Below, in pieces: positions 7,205-15,930 of a DNA stretch of 35,570 bases (position 1 is its first letter; the number at the start of each line of letters is the position of its first letter). The notes beneath the pieces are model-generated. The model was not told the DNA's origin. It saw nothing but the letters and a program-made list of their open reading frames with translations, and did no database searches. The translations under genes and the position numbers were made by a program. The DNA lies in the NCBI GenBank assembly GCA_016872595.1, contig VGZJ01000024.1:1-35570 (forward strand), in the 5' to 3' direction. Origin of the DNA: Planctomycetota bacterium (GTDB lineage Bacteria; Planctomycetota; Planctomycetia; Gemmatales; Gemmataceae).

Positions 7205-8383
7205 ATGAACCTCCAGACGTTTCGCGCGCTGCTCGCGCCCGACGGACAAGCCGCGCTCGCGGACGCCGCGGCGCGCGCCCCTACCGAGGCCGCGTACCTC
7301 GCCCACTTCGACGGGCTCCGCAAGCGGTACGCGCCCGAACTGGCGAAGGGCGCACTCGAAACCGCGCTCCTTCGGATCAAGGCCCGCGCGAAGTTCGCGG
7401 CGGCGGAGAGTATGTACTTCCTGCGCGAGCCGCTGGAACAGGCGACCGGCGACGCGGTCGCGAGGCACCGCGCGCGCCGGCTCGCCCCGTACGAGCACGT
7501 CGCCGACCTGTGTTGCGGGATCGGCGGCGACACGCTCGCGCTTGCCGCGGCCGGGGCGACCGTGGACGCGGTCGATACCGACCCGCTGCGCGTCGCCGTG
7601 ACCGAGGCGAACGCCGCAGCACTCAGCCTCGCGGCCCGCGTGCGCGGCATCGTGGGCGACGCGCTCGCGGTGCCGCTGCCGGACGCGCGGGCCGCGTTCG
7701 CCGACCCCGGCCGCCGCGCCGACGGCCGCCGCTACCTCGACCCCGAAGACTACTCGCCGCCGCTGGCCGCGCTGCGGGCGCGGTTCGCGCCGGGGTTCCC
7801 GCTCGGCGTGAAGGTCGCGCCCGGCGTCCCGCTCGCCGACCTGCGCGGCACCGACGCCGAAGTCGAGTTCGTCTCGCTCGGCGGCGAACTGAAAGAGTGC
7901 GCGCTGTGGTTCGGGCCGCTGCGCACGACCGCCCGCCGCGCGACCTTGCTTCCCGCCGGCGGCGCGCTGTGGGCCGACGCGCCGCGCGAGCCGCGCCCGC
8001 TCGCCCCGGTCGGCGCGATCCTGTTCGACCCGGACCCGGCCGTCGTGCGCGCCGGGTTGGTCCACGACCTCGCGGAGCAACTCGACGCCCGCCCCATCGA
8101 CCACCAAGTTCAGTTGCTCACGGCCGACGCGCCCGCGGCCACGCCGTTCGCCACCGCCTTCGCGGTGGAGGACGTCGCCCCGTTTCACGTGCGCCTGTTG
8201 CGCGAGTACCTGCGCGCGCACAACGTCGGCCGCGTGACCGTGGTGAAGCGCGGCTCCCCCGCGGACGCCGACGACCTGCTGCGCAAGCTGAAGCCGACCG
8301 GCGACGGCCACCGCACCGTGATCCTGACGCGCGCCGACGGCGCGCACACGATGATCGTGGCCGCGCGCGTCGGTTCCCCTTGA
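7205..8383 (+). CDS. SAM-dependent methyltransferase with THUMP-like C-terminus
   Basis: 392 aa. An N-terminal helical region is followed by a class I methyltransferase fold with motif I VADLCCGIGGDTLALAAAG (about residues 97-115), the acidic loop VDAVDTDPLR, and ADPGRRADGRRYLDPEDY in the place of the usual catalytic N/DPPY loop. The last ~90 residues resemble the 'THUMP-like' C-terminal domain annotated for this group. The substrate is unknown, with RNA a reasonable guess from the family. Start ATG at 7205; no strong ribosome site is seen. The downstream TIGR03067 gene begins 65 bp after the stop with its own ribosome site. Confidence 0.8.
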   Translation: MNLQTFRALLAPDGQAALADAAARAPTEAAYLAHFDGLRKRYAPELAKGALETALLRIKARAKFAAAESMYFLREPLEQATGDAVARHRARRLAPYEHVADLCCGIGGDTLALAAAGATVDAVDTDPLRVAVTEANAAALSLAARVRGIVGDALAVPLPDARAAFADPGRRADGRRYLDPEDYSPPLAALRARFAPGFPLGVKVAPGVPLADLRGTDAEVEFVSLGGELKECALWFGPLRTTARRATLLPAGGALWADAPREPRPLAPVGAILFDPDPAVVRAGLVHDLAEQLDARPIDHQVQLLTADAPAATPFATAFAVEDVAPFHVRLLREYLRAHNVGRVTVVKRGSPADADDLLRKLKPTGDGHRTVILTRADGAHTMIVAARVGSP

Positions 8384-8448
8384 CGTGCCGCGGCGCGGTC
8401 GCCATACCGCCGCGCGAAACTCGGACCCGGGCGACGAGGAGGGCTGCC

Positions 8449-8931
8449 ATGCTCCGCGTGGGCGCGCTAATGGGAGTGTTCGGGATGGCGACGCTACTGA
8501 TGGCCAACCCGCCGGCCACGGCCCCGGTCGCCAGCGGCGACATCGACAAAGTGCAGGGCTACTGGAAACCGCTCCAGTGCGACTACGAGGGCGCGCCGGC
8601 CATGCCCGCGGACCTCATGAAGCAAGTCACGGTCGTGTTCGATAAGAGCGAGTACCACCTGTACTTCAAGGACGAGAAGGCCCCCACCGGCAAGCCCGCG
8701 GTGCTGCGCCTCGCGCTGGCAAACGTCGCCCTCGACGCGGCCACGAAGACCATCACGTTCGAGTTCGCCGACGGCCCGTTGAAGGGCAAGAAGAGTCACG
8801 GCATCTACGAACTGGCCGGCAACCAACTCAAGCTGTGCTACGGCCCCGCGGACAAGCCCAAGCCCACCAAGTTCGAGTCCCCCGCCCGCAGCGGGTACTT
8901 CAACGAAACGTGGGTCCGCCAAGTGAAGTAG
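8449..8931 (+). CDS. TIGR03067-type exported planctomycetal protein
   Basis: 160 aa. The start is ATG 8449, preceded by a good ribosome site (gaggaggg, about 8436-8443). The N-terminus is a short hydrophobic signal peptide ending near residue 20-28. The body follows the TIGR03067 pattern: an opening of the type 'LQGxWKxxxxxxDG' (here VQGYWKPLQCDYEG), a central beta-rich part, and GIYELAGNQLKLCYGPAD followed by KPTKFES near the end. The family is expanded in planctomycetes and its function is unknown. The TAG stop lies inside the left arm of the repeat at 8928-9038. Confidence 0.8.
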   Translation: MLRVGALMGVFGMATLLMANPPATAPVASGDIDKVQGYWKPLQCDYEGAPAMPADLMKQVTVVFDKSEYHLYFKDEKAPTGKPAVLRLALANVALDAATKTITFEFADGPLKGKKSHGIYELAGNQLKLCYGPADKPKPTKFESPARSGYFNETWVRQVK

Positions 8932-9038
8932 TGAGCAGTGGGCAGTGAGCAGTAAAGACAGAAGGCCGGAGCCTGACACGGTTCTGGTCTTCGGTCTTCT
9001 CTGCCCACTGCCGGCTGCGCACTGCCCACTACTGAGCC
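8928..9038. repeat. Imperfect palindrome, GTGGGCAGTG family
   Basis: The left part 8928-8963 (gtagtgagcagtgggcagtg and following) and the right part 8990-9038 (ending ctgcgcactgcccactact, then gagc) are reverse complements with several mismatches and indels. The left arm begins in the last codons of the TIGR03067 gene and supplies its stop. It sits in the same-strand gap before mutS2 and may act as a terminator. Confidence 0.7.
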
Positions 9039-9129
9039 GTACAATTCCCTTTCCGCGAACCCCGCTTTCCGGCGGTGTGTCTTGGCGGGCATGATTATCC
9101 TCGACGTAGAAAGCGCGCCGGCGGGCCTC

Positions 9130-11034
9130 ATGGACGCTCACACCCTCGACTTGCTCGGCTTCGATAAACTCCGCGCCCTTCTCGCCGGCTATACCGCGTC
9201 GTCACTCGGTGGCGACCTCGCGCGCCAGCTCGAACCGAGTACCGATCTCGCCGTTGTCCGCAAGGAAATCGCACTCGTTACGGAAATGGTCACGGCACTT
9301 GGGTTGAACCAAGCGCCGCCGTTCAGCGGGTTGCACGACGTTCGCCTGATTGCCCGGCGCGCGGCCATCGGCACGATGCTGACCGCGGAGCAACTGATCG
9401 AGGTCGCGGAGGCGCTGAACTGTACCGGGGCGATGTACCGCTACCGGATGCGCCTCGCGGAACACCTCTCCGGCCTCATCGACCACCTCAGCGGCATCGA
9501 AGACCTCGGCACCGTCAGCAAGAGCATCGGCGGGTGCATCGACGGCCGCGGGCACGTCCTCGACATGGCGAGTCGCGAACTCGCCTCCTTGCGGCAAAAA
9601 CTGTTCGAACTCGACGAGAAGGTGAAAGCGGAAATACGCCGGTTGCTGCGCGACCCCGAACTGCGCAAGGTGCTGAGCTACCCGAACGCGACCGTTCACG
9701 GCGACCACTACGTTCTGCCGGTCTCGGTGAACTACCGGCACAAGGTGCCCGGCGTCGTGCACCGCGTCAGCAACACCGGCGAGACGCTGTTCGTCGAACC
9801 GGCGAGCATCGCCGGCCTGAGCGCGGATCGCGTGCAACTGAAAGCCGACGAGGACCGCGAGGTGAAGCGCGTCCTGCGCCGGCTGAGTAGCGAGGTGGGC
9901 CGCGTCGCGAAACCGCTGGTGTACGCCCTCGACGTGATCGCCAAACTCGACCTGATCTGCGCGAAGGCCCGCTACGCCCGCGACTTCGACATGTACCCGC
10001 CGGACGTGAACGACGAGGGCCGACTTTGGCTGCGACAGGCCCGCCACCCGCTTCTCGAATCCCTGTTCAGAAGCGAGCCGGTCGACGGCCGCAAAGTGAT
10101 GCCAATCGACATCCGCCTCGGCATCGGGTTCAACCTGCTGGTGATTACGGGGCCGAACACCGGCGGCAAGACGGTCACGCTGAAGACGACGGGGCTGTTG
10201 TGTCTGATGGCGCAGTGCGGGATGCACCTGCCCGCGGGCGAGGGAAGTCTGGTGCCGGTGTTCCGGCACGTCCTCTCGGACATCGGCGACGAACAGAGCC
10301 TCGAACAGTCGCTCAGCACCTTCAGCTCGCACGTCTCGCGCATCGCCTCCATCTTCAGCGTCGCCGACGCACAAAGCCTCATCCTGCTGGACGAACTCGG
10401 TGCGGGCACCGACCCGACCGAAGGCGCGGCCCTCGGCCGGGCCATTCTTGATCAACTCGACGAGGTGGGCTGTCGCGCGATCGTGACGACGCACCTCGGC
10501 GACCTGAAGACGTATGCGTTCAACAACGAGCGCGCGGAGAACGGCGCGGTCGAGTTCGACATCGAGACGATGCGCCCCACGTACCGGCTGCACATCGGCC
10601 AATTCGGGATGAGCAACGCCCTCAAGATCGCCCGCCGCTTGAAGCTGCCGAAAGCGCTGCTCAAGAAGGCCCACCGCTACCTCAAGAAGCGCAAGGGCAA
10701 GAGCGGCGAACTGGCGCGCCTGCAAGAGCTGCGCCTCGAAGCGGAGCAGGCGAAGGCCGACGCGCTGGTCGCCAAGCACGAGGCCGACCGCGAGAAGGCC
10801 GCGCTCGAACAGGAGCGCGGTGCGCTGGCGAAGGAGTCCGCGGATCGCGCCGCGTTGAACGAGCTGCGCGCCACCCTGAAAGCCGGCACACCGGTCACGG
10901 TCGAGCGCTTCGGCGCGGTCGGCAAGGTCGTGAAGGTGGACGCGAAGAAGCAGACCGTGACCGTCAGCGTCGGCATCGGCCAATGGGAAGTGCCCTTCGA
11001 CGAGGTTTTCCCGGTAGGCGAGCGGGGGGCGTAA
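9130..11034 (+). CDS. mutS2: MutS2-family ATPase lacking the Smr nuclease domain
   Basis: 634 aa from ATG 9130; MDAHTLDLLGFDKL fits the usual MutS2 opening. TTG 9082 and ATG 9091 are longer alternatives. An N-terminal helical core and clamp region are followed by the MutS ATPase domain with Walker A GPNTGGKTV (near residue 340), STFSSH, Walker B LLDELGAGTDP and TTHLGDLK, then a Lys/Glu-rich coiled coil (about 520-580) and a small KOW-like domain (GTPVTVERFGAVGKVV). MutS2 proteins of Firmicutes are about 780 aa and end in an Smr endonuclease domain; here the protein stops before it. The family acts in recombination control or rescue of collided ribosomes; without Smr only the ATPase/clamp function is expected. 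The stop codon lies inside an inverted repeat. Confidence 0.9.
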   Translation: MDAHTLDLLGFDKLRALLAGYTASSLGGDLARQLEPSTDLAVVRKEIALVTEMVTALGLNQAPPFSGLHDVRLIARRAAIGTMLTAEQLIEVAEALNCTGAMYRYRMRLAEHLSGLIDHLSGIEDLGTVSKSIGGCIDGRGHVLDMASRELASLRQKLFELDEKVKAEIRRLLRDPELRKVLSYPNATVHGDHYVLPVSVNYRHKVPGVVHRVSNTGETLFVEPASIAGLSADRVQLKADEDREVKRVLRRLSSEVGRVAKPLVYALDVIAKLDLICAKARYARDFDMYPPDVNDEGRLWLRQARHPLLESLFRSEPVDGRKVMPIDIRLGIGFNLLVITGPNTGGKTVTLKTTGLLCLMAQCGMHLPAGEGSLVPVFRHVLSDIGDEQSLEQSLSTFSSHVSRIASIFSVADAQSLILLDELGAGTDPTEGAALGRAILDQLDEVGCRAIVTTHLGDLKTYAFNNERAENGAVEFDIETMRPTYRLHIGQFGMSNALKIARRLKLPKALLKKAHRYLKKRKGKSGELARLQELRLEAEQAKADALVAKHEADREKAALEQERGALAKESADRAALNELRATLKAGTPVTVERFGAVGKVVKVDAKKQTVTVSVGIGQWEVPFDEVFPVGERGA

Positions 11035-11102
11035 GCCCCCTGATGTCCCGACAACTCGAACTGTTTTCACATCTCATCAGGGGGCTTACGCCCCCGCTCG
11101 CC
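11017..11102. repeat. Inverted repeat spanning the mutS2 stop codon, GGGGGCTTACGCCCCC family
   Basis: The left arm 11017-11045 and right arm 11075-11102 are reverse complements over 28 nt with a single extra G on the left. The last codons and the TAA (11032-11034) of mutS2 lie inside the left arm. It probably forms the terminator hairpin. The right arm contains ggggcttacgcccccgctcg. Confidence 0.85.
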
Positions 11103-11188
11103 ATTCTGCCGTTCAGCCTTCTCGCGGCGTCGTTCTGACCTACACTCAACCTTGTTCCGCTCCCCATTCTTTCCGAAAGGGTGTGCCC

Positions 11189-12229
11189 ATGCGCACGCTG
11201 CTGCTCACCGCCGCGCTGGTCGGGTTCGTCGCCCCGGCCGCGGCCCAAGAAAAGCTCAAGGTCGGCGACAAGGCCCCGCCGGTGAAGGCCACCAAGTGGC
11301 TGCAGGGTAAAGAAGTGTCGGCGTTCGCCGAGGGCAAGGCGTACGTGATGGAGTTCTGGGCCACGTGGTGCGGGCCGTGCATCGTCATGATGCCGCACAT
11401 GGGCGAGTTGCAGAAGCAGTACGCGAAGGACGTGGTGTTCATCGGGTTCAGCGCCAAGGACCCGAACAACAGCCTCGAAAAGGTTCAGGCACTGGTCGAG
11501 AAGCGCGGGCCGAAGCTGGGCTACACCTTCGCCTACGCCGACGACCGTGAGACCTACGACGCGTGGATGAAGGCAGCACAGCGCAACGGCATCCCGTGCT
11601 GCTTCGTGGTGGATACGGCCGGGAAGATCGCCTACATCGGGCACCCGATGTACCTCGACGTGGTGCTCCCGAAGGTCGTCGCCGGCAAGTGGACCGCGGC
11701 CGACAACGACGGCATCGACGCCATCGAGAAGGACGTCAACGGCGTGTTCCAAGCCACTCGCGACCCGGACCCGGAAGTGTTCCTCACCAAACTGGCCGAG
11801 TTCGAGAAGAAGAACCCGCTCTTGGCCGGGATCCCGTACTTCAACGGGCCGCGCGTCAGTTCGCTCCTCAAGGCCAAGAAGACCGACGAGGCGAAGAAGG
11901 CGATTGAGGGGCTGATCGCCAAGGGGACCAAGACCGAGGACCACACGCTGCTGTTGATGGCGTCGAACGTGGCCCGCTCGCCGCTGGCGAACGGCGACAA
12001 AGCGCTGCTGGCGCTGTCGATGAAGGCCGCCGAAGGCGCGCTGAAGATCGCCGGCGACAAGGAGTGGCAGGTGACGCTGGCGCTGGCCGAGGCCCACTTC
12101 GCCAACGGCGACAAGGCCAAGGCGCGGGAGTTCGGCGCGAAGACCGTGGCCCTCACCGAGAAGGAGAGCGCCGGGCTGAAGCAGTTCGTCGAGAACCAAG
12201 TGAAGAAGTTCGAGGACAAGAAGGACTGA
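11189..12229 (+). CDS. Secreted TlpA/thioredoxin-like protein
   Basis: 346 aa. ATG 11189 is chosen over GTG 11183 because a gaaaggg ribosome site lies about 8 bases upstream. There is a cleavable signal peptide ending at AAAQ (residue 20). Residues about 22-165 form a thioredoxin fold with the redox motif WATWCGPC (C61, C64) and a cis-Pro region near GIPCCFVVDTAGKIAYIG. The C-terminal ~150 residues are helical, Lys/Ala/Asp-rich and TPR-like. It is expected to act outside the cytoplasmic membrane as a thiol-disulfide reductase or redox chaperone. The next gene encodes a c-type cytochrome, whose haem attachment needs reduced cysteines, so a functional link is possible but not shown. Confidence 0.85.
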   Translation: MRTLLLTAALVGFVAPAAAQEKLKVGDKAPPVKATKWLQGKEVSAFAEGKAYVMEFWATWCGPCIVMMPHMGELQKQYAKDVVFIGFSAKDPNNSLEKVQALVEKRGPKLGYTFAYADDRETYDAWMKAAQRNGIPCCFVVDTAGKIAYIGHPMYLDVVLPKVVAGKWTAADNDGIDAIEKDVNGVFQATRDPDPEVFLTKLAEFEKKNPLLAGIPYFNGPRVSSLLKAKKTDEAKKAIEGLIAKGTKTEDHTLLLMASNVARSPLANGDKALLALSMKAAEGALKIAGDKEWQVTLALAEAHFANGDKAKAREFGAKTVALTEKESAGLKQFVENQVKKFEDKKD

Positions 12230-12236
12230 CGCAGGA

Positions 12237-12273
12237 CACGGAGCCGCGAGCGCTCGCCGCTCGCGGCTCCGTG
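12237..12273. terminator. Hairpin between thioredoxin-like and cytochrome genes
   Basis: A 16-bp perfect stem (12237-12252 and 12258-12273, arm cacggagccgcgagcg) with a 5-nt loop lies 8 bp after the stop at 12229. It is GC-rich with no T-run. It probably reduces read-through into the next gene, which starts 27 bp later. Confidence 0.75.
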
Positions 12274-12299
12274 ACCGACTCACCTCTCGGAGCGCTCGC

Positions 12300-13361
12300 A
12301 TGTCTCGGCTCCCACTACTCGCGCTCGTGTTCGCACTGCCGGCGTGTTCGCGCCCGGCCCCCGCGCCGCCCACCGAACCCGCGCCCTCTGTTGTGATCGT
12401 GCCCGACAACATCGTTCCGCCCGCGCCGGCGACCGTGGCGATTCCGCCGCCGCGCCCGATCCCGCTCGCGGCCGAACCGTGCGACCCGAAGGGCGCGCTC
12501 GACCTGATCGTCGTGCGCCGGCCGAACTGCTCGTGGCGCGTGCAATACCCACAGGGCCAGCGACTCCTGCTCGCCGGGCCGGAGGCCGTGCTCGCCGACG
12601 CCGACCGCGCCAACGTCCGGCCCCTCGTCGTGCCGCTCGGCCACCCGGTCACCTTCGTGCTTACCTCGGACGGGGGCACGAACCCGTTCGACGTCCCGAC
12701 GTTCGGCATCAGCACCGAAGCGCCACAGGGGAAATGGGCGCACGCGACCGTGCGCCCGACGCGCGCCGGCACGTTCACCATCTGGAGCGGGCGCGAGCAG
12801 ATCGGCACCGTGCAGGTGGTTCCGGCCGCGGAGTTCGACGACTGGCTCGCGGGGCGGTCGCCCGGTACCGATCCCGTGAACGGCTCGGTCGCGCACACCG
12901 GGCGGCAACTGTTCCTGAAACTCCAGTGCAACATTTGTCACAGCGGCGCGCCGAACGCGAAAGCTCCATTCCTCGAAGGGCTGTTCGGCACGAAGGTCGC
13001 GCTCCGCGGCGGCGGGTCCGAGGTGGCCGACGAGCAGTACATCCGCGAGTCGATCCGCAAGCCGAAGGCCAAGATTGTTGAGGGGTGGGAGCCGATCATG
13101 CCGGCGTACACGCTCGACCTCGTGACCGAAGAAGAGGTGAACGCGCTGGTCGCCTACATTCGCAGCGCGCGCAAGCCCGGTTCGCTCGCGCCGGTGCCGA
13201 TGATCGACGCGCCCGTGAAGGGGCCGACGATCCCGCCGGACGAGCCGCGCTGGGACGAGGTGGAGCGGATCAAGAAGAAGCTGATCGAGCGCGGGTTCGA
13301 CCCGGCGGAGATCGAGCGCCTGTACCCGCGCCCGGTCGCCCCGCCCCCGCGCCCGAAGTAA
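12300..13361 (+). CDS. Lipoprotein with degenerate COX II-like domain and cytochrome c domain
   Basis: 353 aa. A signal peptide ends in the lipobox LPAC (C16), followed by a Pro-rich tether. Residues about 105-185 follow the layout of the cupredoxin domain of cytochrome c oxidase subunit II, but the CuA-binding cysteines and histidines are absent. Residues about 195-292 are a class I cytochrome c with CNICH (C210, C213, H214) and a likely axial Met in EPIMPAY (M267). The block DEQYIRESIRKPKAKIVEGW is typical of the cytochrome tail of caa3-type subunit II. The N-terminal two-helix hairpin of subunit II is missing. This looks like a subunit II relative that lost CuA and the membrane hairpin and now serves as an anchored electron carrier. 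No other oxidase genes are in the window. Confidence 0.8.
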   Translation: MSRLPLLALVFALPACSRPAPAPPTEPAPSVVIVPDNIVPPAPATVAIPPPRPIPLAAEPCDPKGALDLIVVRRPNCSWRVQYPQGQRLLLAGPEAVLADADRANVRPLVVPLGHPVTFVLTSDGGTNPFDVPTFGISTEAPQGKWAHATVRPTRAGTFTIWSGREQIGTVQVVPAAEFDDWLAGRSPGTDPVNGSVAHTGRQLFLKLQCNICHSGAPNAKAPFLEGLFGTKVALRGGGSEVADEQYIRESIRKPKAKIVEGWEPIMPAYTLDLVTEEEVNALVAYIRSARKPGSLAPVPMIDAPVKGPTIPPDEPRWDEVERIKKKLIERGFDPAEIERLYPRPVAPPPRPK

Positions 13362-13372
13362 CGGCGCGACGC

Positions 13373-13786
13373 TCAGGCCGGCGGGGTCGCGCCGCCGGCC
13401 GCGGCCTCCTTCGCCTTGCGCGCCTTCTTCGCTTGGATGAACGAGTTCACGCACATCCCCACGAACACCACGCACACCAGAATCATCAGTTCGCCCGCGA
13501 CGGCAGACTTCTTCGTGGGGTCGAAGTCGCCGGTTTTGCTGTACTGGCGGATCAATGGCGCGAACCCGCCGAGCGCCCCCACGAGACCAATCATTGCCGC
13601 GAGGTGCATGACGTGCTTGCGCAGGTAGTCCTTGAACGCCAGCGCCCCGCACGCGATCAGGGCCGCCCCGAAGAACGCCGGAATCAGGGCCGTCATCGGC
13701 GGCGGCTGTACCTCCGACGTACCGTAGGCCACGATGCCCACCAGAACCAACAGCGCGCCGCAAATCAGCGTCGGCCAAGCCATCAT
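13373..13786 (-). CDS. Four-helix membrane protein of unknown function
   Basis: 137 aa, or 136 from the second Met. Four hydrophobic segments lie at about residues 4-22, 32-51, 60-79 and 97-116, separated by short loops; the loop between helices 3 and 4 is polar (RQYSKTGDFDPTKKSA). The cytoplasmic-looking tail is Lys/Ala-rich. No family is recognised. It lies 11 bp from the convergent cytochrome gene and 25 bp behind the small gene at 13812-14054, so it may be the last gene of the guaA transcript. Confidence 0.7.
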   Translation of the reverse strand: MMAWPTLICGALLVLVGIVAYGTSEVQPPPMTALIPAFFGAALIACGALAFKDYLRKHVMHLAAMIGLVGALGGFAPLIRQYSKTGDFDPTKKSAVAGELMILVCVVFVGMCVNSFIQAKKARKAKEAAAGGATPPA

Positions 13787-13811
13787 GGGTATCTCCGGTA
13801 CGTGTTCTGCA

Positions 13812-14054
13812 TCAACCGCGAAGGTCGTCGGAGATTAACTGTAGGACTTGGCGCACCAGTTGGTCCGGCCCTTCGAGGTCAACGGCCCAAGCGTCGATGA
13901 AGACGGAGAGCGCGTCGGCCCCGACGCGGAAGCGGTGCAGTCCCACGCCGAGGGCGTCCCATTCGCCCTCGCGCGCCGCGCCAACGGCCGCGAGCGCGGC
14001 CAGCAAGCGCTCGCGCGTGTCGTAGTCGTCGGACGCGCAGATGTCGGCGCGCAT
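13812..14054 (-). CDS. Small unknown protein downstream of guaA
   Basis: 80 aa from ATG 14054. Sequence: an acidic N-terminus (DDYDTRERLL), a middle GLHRFRVGADALSVFIDAWA and a helical end (QLVRQVLQLISDD). It is a plausible compact alpha/beta protein. No family is recognised. It lies between guaA (separated by the palindrome 14070-14121) and the four-helix protein. Support is coding-like composition and position only. Confidence 0.5.
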   Translation of the reverse strand: MRADICASDDYDTRERLLAALAAVGAAREGEWDALGVGLHRFRVGADALSVFIDAWAVDLEGPDQLVRQVLQLISDDLRG

Positions 14055-14069
14055 GGGTTCGCCCGAAGA

Positions 14070-14121
14070 AACCTAACCCCCCGCCCCCTTCCCTTCAGGG
14101 AAGGGGGCGGGGGGTTAGGTT
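14070..14121. repeat. Perfect palindrome of the CCTAACCCC/CCCTTCCC family behind guaA
   Basis: 25-nt arms 14070-14094 and 14097-14121 are exact reverse complements around a 2-nt centre. It starts 4 bp after the guaA stop on the minus strand and could terminate or punctuate that transcript. It shares CCTAACCCC and CCCCTTCCCT with 20150-20252 and 4671-4799. Confidence 0.9.
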
Positions 14122-14125
14122 GGTA

Positions 14126-15670
14126 TTATTCCCACTCGATCGTCGCCGGCGGCTTGCTGCTGATGTCGTACACGACGCGGTTCACGCCCTTCACCTTGTT
14201 GATGATGGCCGTGGCGACGCGGGCAAGCAGGTCTTCGGGCAGGCGCGACCAGTCCGCGGTCATGAAGTCGTCGGTTTGCACGCACCGCAGGCACACGGCG
14301 TTCTCGTAGGTGCGGCCGTCGCCCATCACGCCGACACTCTGCACTGGCAGCAGCACCGCGAACGCTTGCGAGGTCTTCCGGTACCAGCCGCTTTTGTGCA
14401 GCTCTTCGAGGAAGATCGTGTCGGCCTTGCGGAGCGTGGCGAGCTTCGCTTCGGTGATGTCGCCGAGCACGCGCACCGCGAGGCCGGGGCCGGGGAACGG
14501 GTGCCGCCACACAACCTCTTCCGGCAGCCCCAGTTCGACACCGAGCCTACGCACCTCGTCCTTGAAGAGGTCGCGCAGCGGTTCGACCAACTCGAAGCCG
14601 AGTTCGGCCGGCAGCCCGCCGACGTTGTGGTGCAACTTGATGGTCGCGGCCGGGCCGTCGGCGCTGCCGCCGCTCTCGATCACGTCCGGGTACAGCGTGC
14701 CCTGCGCGAGGAAGTGCGCGTCGGGGATGCTCTTCGCCTCGTGCTTGAACACGTCGATGAAGGTCTTGCCGATAATCTTCCGCTTCTCCTGCGGGTCGCT
14801 GACGCCCTTGAGCGCCGTCAGGAACCGCTCGCGCGCGTCGACCGCGTGCAGGTCGGCCTTGAACCAGTCGCGGAAGGTGTGCTTGACGAGTTCGGTCTCA
14901 CCCTCGCGCATCAGGCCGTTGTCCACATAGATGCACGCGACCTGCGGCCCGATGGCCTTCACCAGCAGCGCGGCGCACACGCTCGAATCGACGCCACCGC
15001 TCAGCCCGCAGATGACGCGCTTGTTGCCGACCTTCGCCCGGATGTCGCGCACCGTATTGTCGATGAACGCCGTCATCTTCCACGAGCCGGAGCACCCGCA
15101 CACGTCGCGGAGGAAGTTCGCGAGGATCTGCCCGCCGTGCGGGGTGTGGGCCACTTCCGGGTGGAACTGAAGGCCGAACAGCGGGCGCGTCTTGTGCTTC
15201 ACCGCGGCCAGCGGGCAGGTGTCGGTGCTGGCGAGCGCCTCGAAATCGCTGCTGGCGACCTGCACCTGATCGCCGTGGCTCATCCATACGGTCGATTCGG
15301 TGGGGTAGCCCTGAAAGATGGTGTTGCGCTCGCTCACGGTCAGCGTAGCGCGGCCGTACTCGCGAGTGTGTGCGGTCTGGCCGACTTTGCCGCCCATGAA
15401 GTAGCACGCGAGCTGCATCCCGTAGCAGATGGCGAGCACGGGCACGCCCAGCTCGAAAATCTTCGGGTCGCAGTGCGGCGCGCCCGGTTCGTACACGCTC
15501 GCGGGCCCGCCGGAAAGGATGATCCCTTTCGGGTTCAGTTCCTTCACGCGCGCGGCGCTGATGTCGTGGCGCACGATCTGGCAGAACACGTTCTGCTCGC
15601 GCACCCGCCGCGCGATGAGCTGCGCGAACTGCGAACCGAAGTCGAAGATCAGGACCAGTTCGTTTGTCAT
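14126..15670 (-). CDS. guaA: GMP synthase (glutamine-hydrolysing)
   Basis: 514 aa from ATG 15670, preceded by an aaaagg ribosome site; TTG 15676 is possible but less likely. It converts XMP to GMP with ATP and glutamine in the cytoplasm. The N-terminal class I glutamine amidotransferase domain has the nucleophile in AICYGMQL (C82) and the His/Glu in [10 protein letters not shown]. The ATP-pyrophosphatase domain has the P-loop LSGGVDSSV, and the C-terminal dimerisation domain ends in the family's IEWE motif. It is complete and typical. It lies downstream of proC on the same strand across a 259-bp gap filled by a long palindrome. Confidence 0.98.
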   Translation of the reverse strand: MTNELVLIFDFGSQFAQLIARRVREQNVFCQIVRHDISAARVKELNPKGIILSGGPASVYEPGAPHCDPKIFELGVPVLAICYGMQLACYFMGGKVGQTAHTREYGRATLTVSERNTIFQGYPTESTVWMSHGDQVQVASSDFEALASTDTCPLAAVKHKTRPLFGLQFHPEVAHTPHGGQILANFLRDVCGCSGSWKMTAFIDNTVRDIRAKVGNKRVICGLSGGVDSSVCAALLVKAIGPQVACIYVDNGLMREGETELVKHTFRDWFKADLHAVDARERFLTALKGVSDPQEKRKIIGKTFIDVFKHEAKSIPDAHFLAQGTLYPDVIESGGSADGPAATIKLHHNVGGLPAELGFELVEPLRDLFKDEVRRLGVELGLPEEVVWRHPFPGPGLAVRVLGDITEAKLATLRKADTIFLEELHKSGWYRKTSQAFAVLLPVQSVGVMGDGRTYENAVCLRCVQTDDFMTADWSRLPEDLLARVATAIINKVKGVNRVVYDISSKPPATIEWE

Positions 15671-15683
15671 GAGCAAAGCCTTT

Positions 15684-15930
15684 TATCCGCAGATTCCGCA
15701 GATGGACACAGATTGAAGACAGAAGGCAGAACGGCCACAAGAAAGCACAAGACACACAAAGAAGACCCAGCCCGAATACAGATCAGAAGACAACAGAATC
15801 AGCAACGCAGCGGTATGCCTTCAACCATGCTCCTGTCTTCTCTGCTGTCTTCTTTGTGGCTTTTGTGCCTTTTTGTGGCCGTTCTGCCTTTTTGTCTTCA
15901 ATCTGTGTCCATCTGCGGAATCGGCGGATC
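15684..15930. repeat. Long imperfect palindrome between proC and guaA
   Basis: The left arm 15684-15766 and right arm 15847-15930 are reverse complements over about 85 nt with some mismatches and small indels. The outer parts (ccgcagatggacacagattg, then aagac) are identical. It fills almost the whole gap and its right arm reaches into the proC stop codon (15929-15931). No gene is seen in the gap. The guaA promoter, if separate from proC, must lie within or beside the repeat. Confidence 0.85.
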
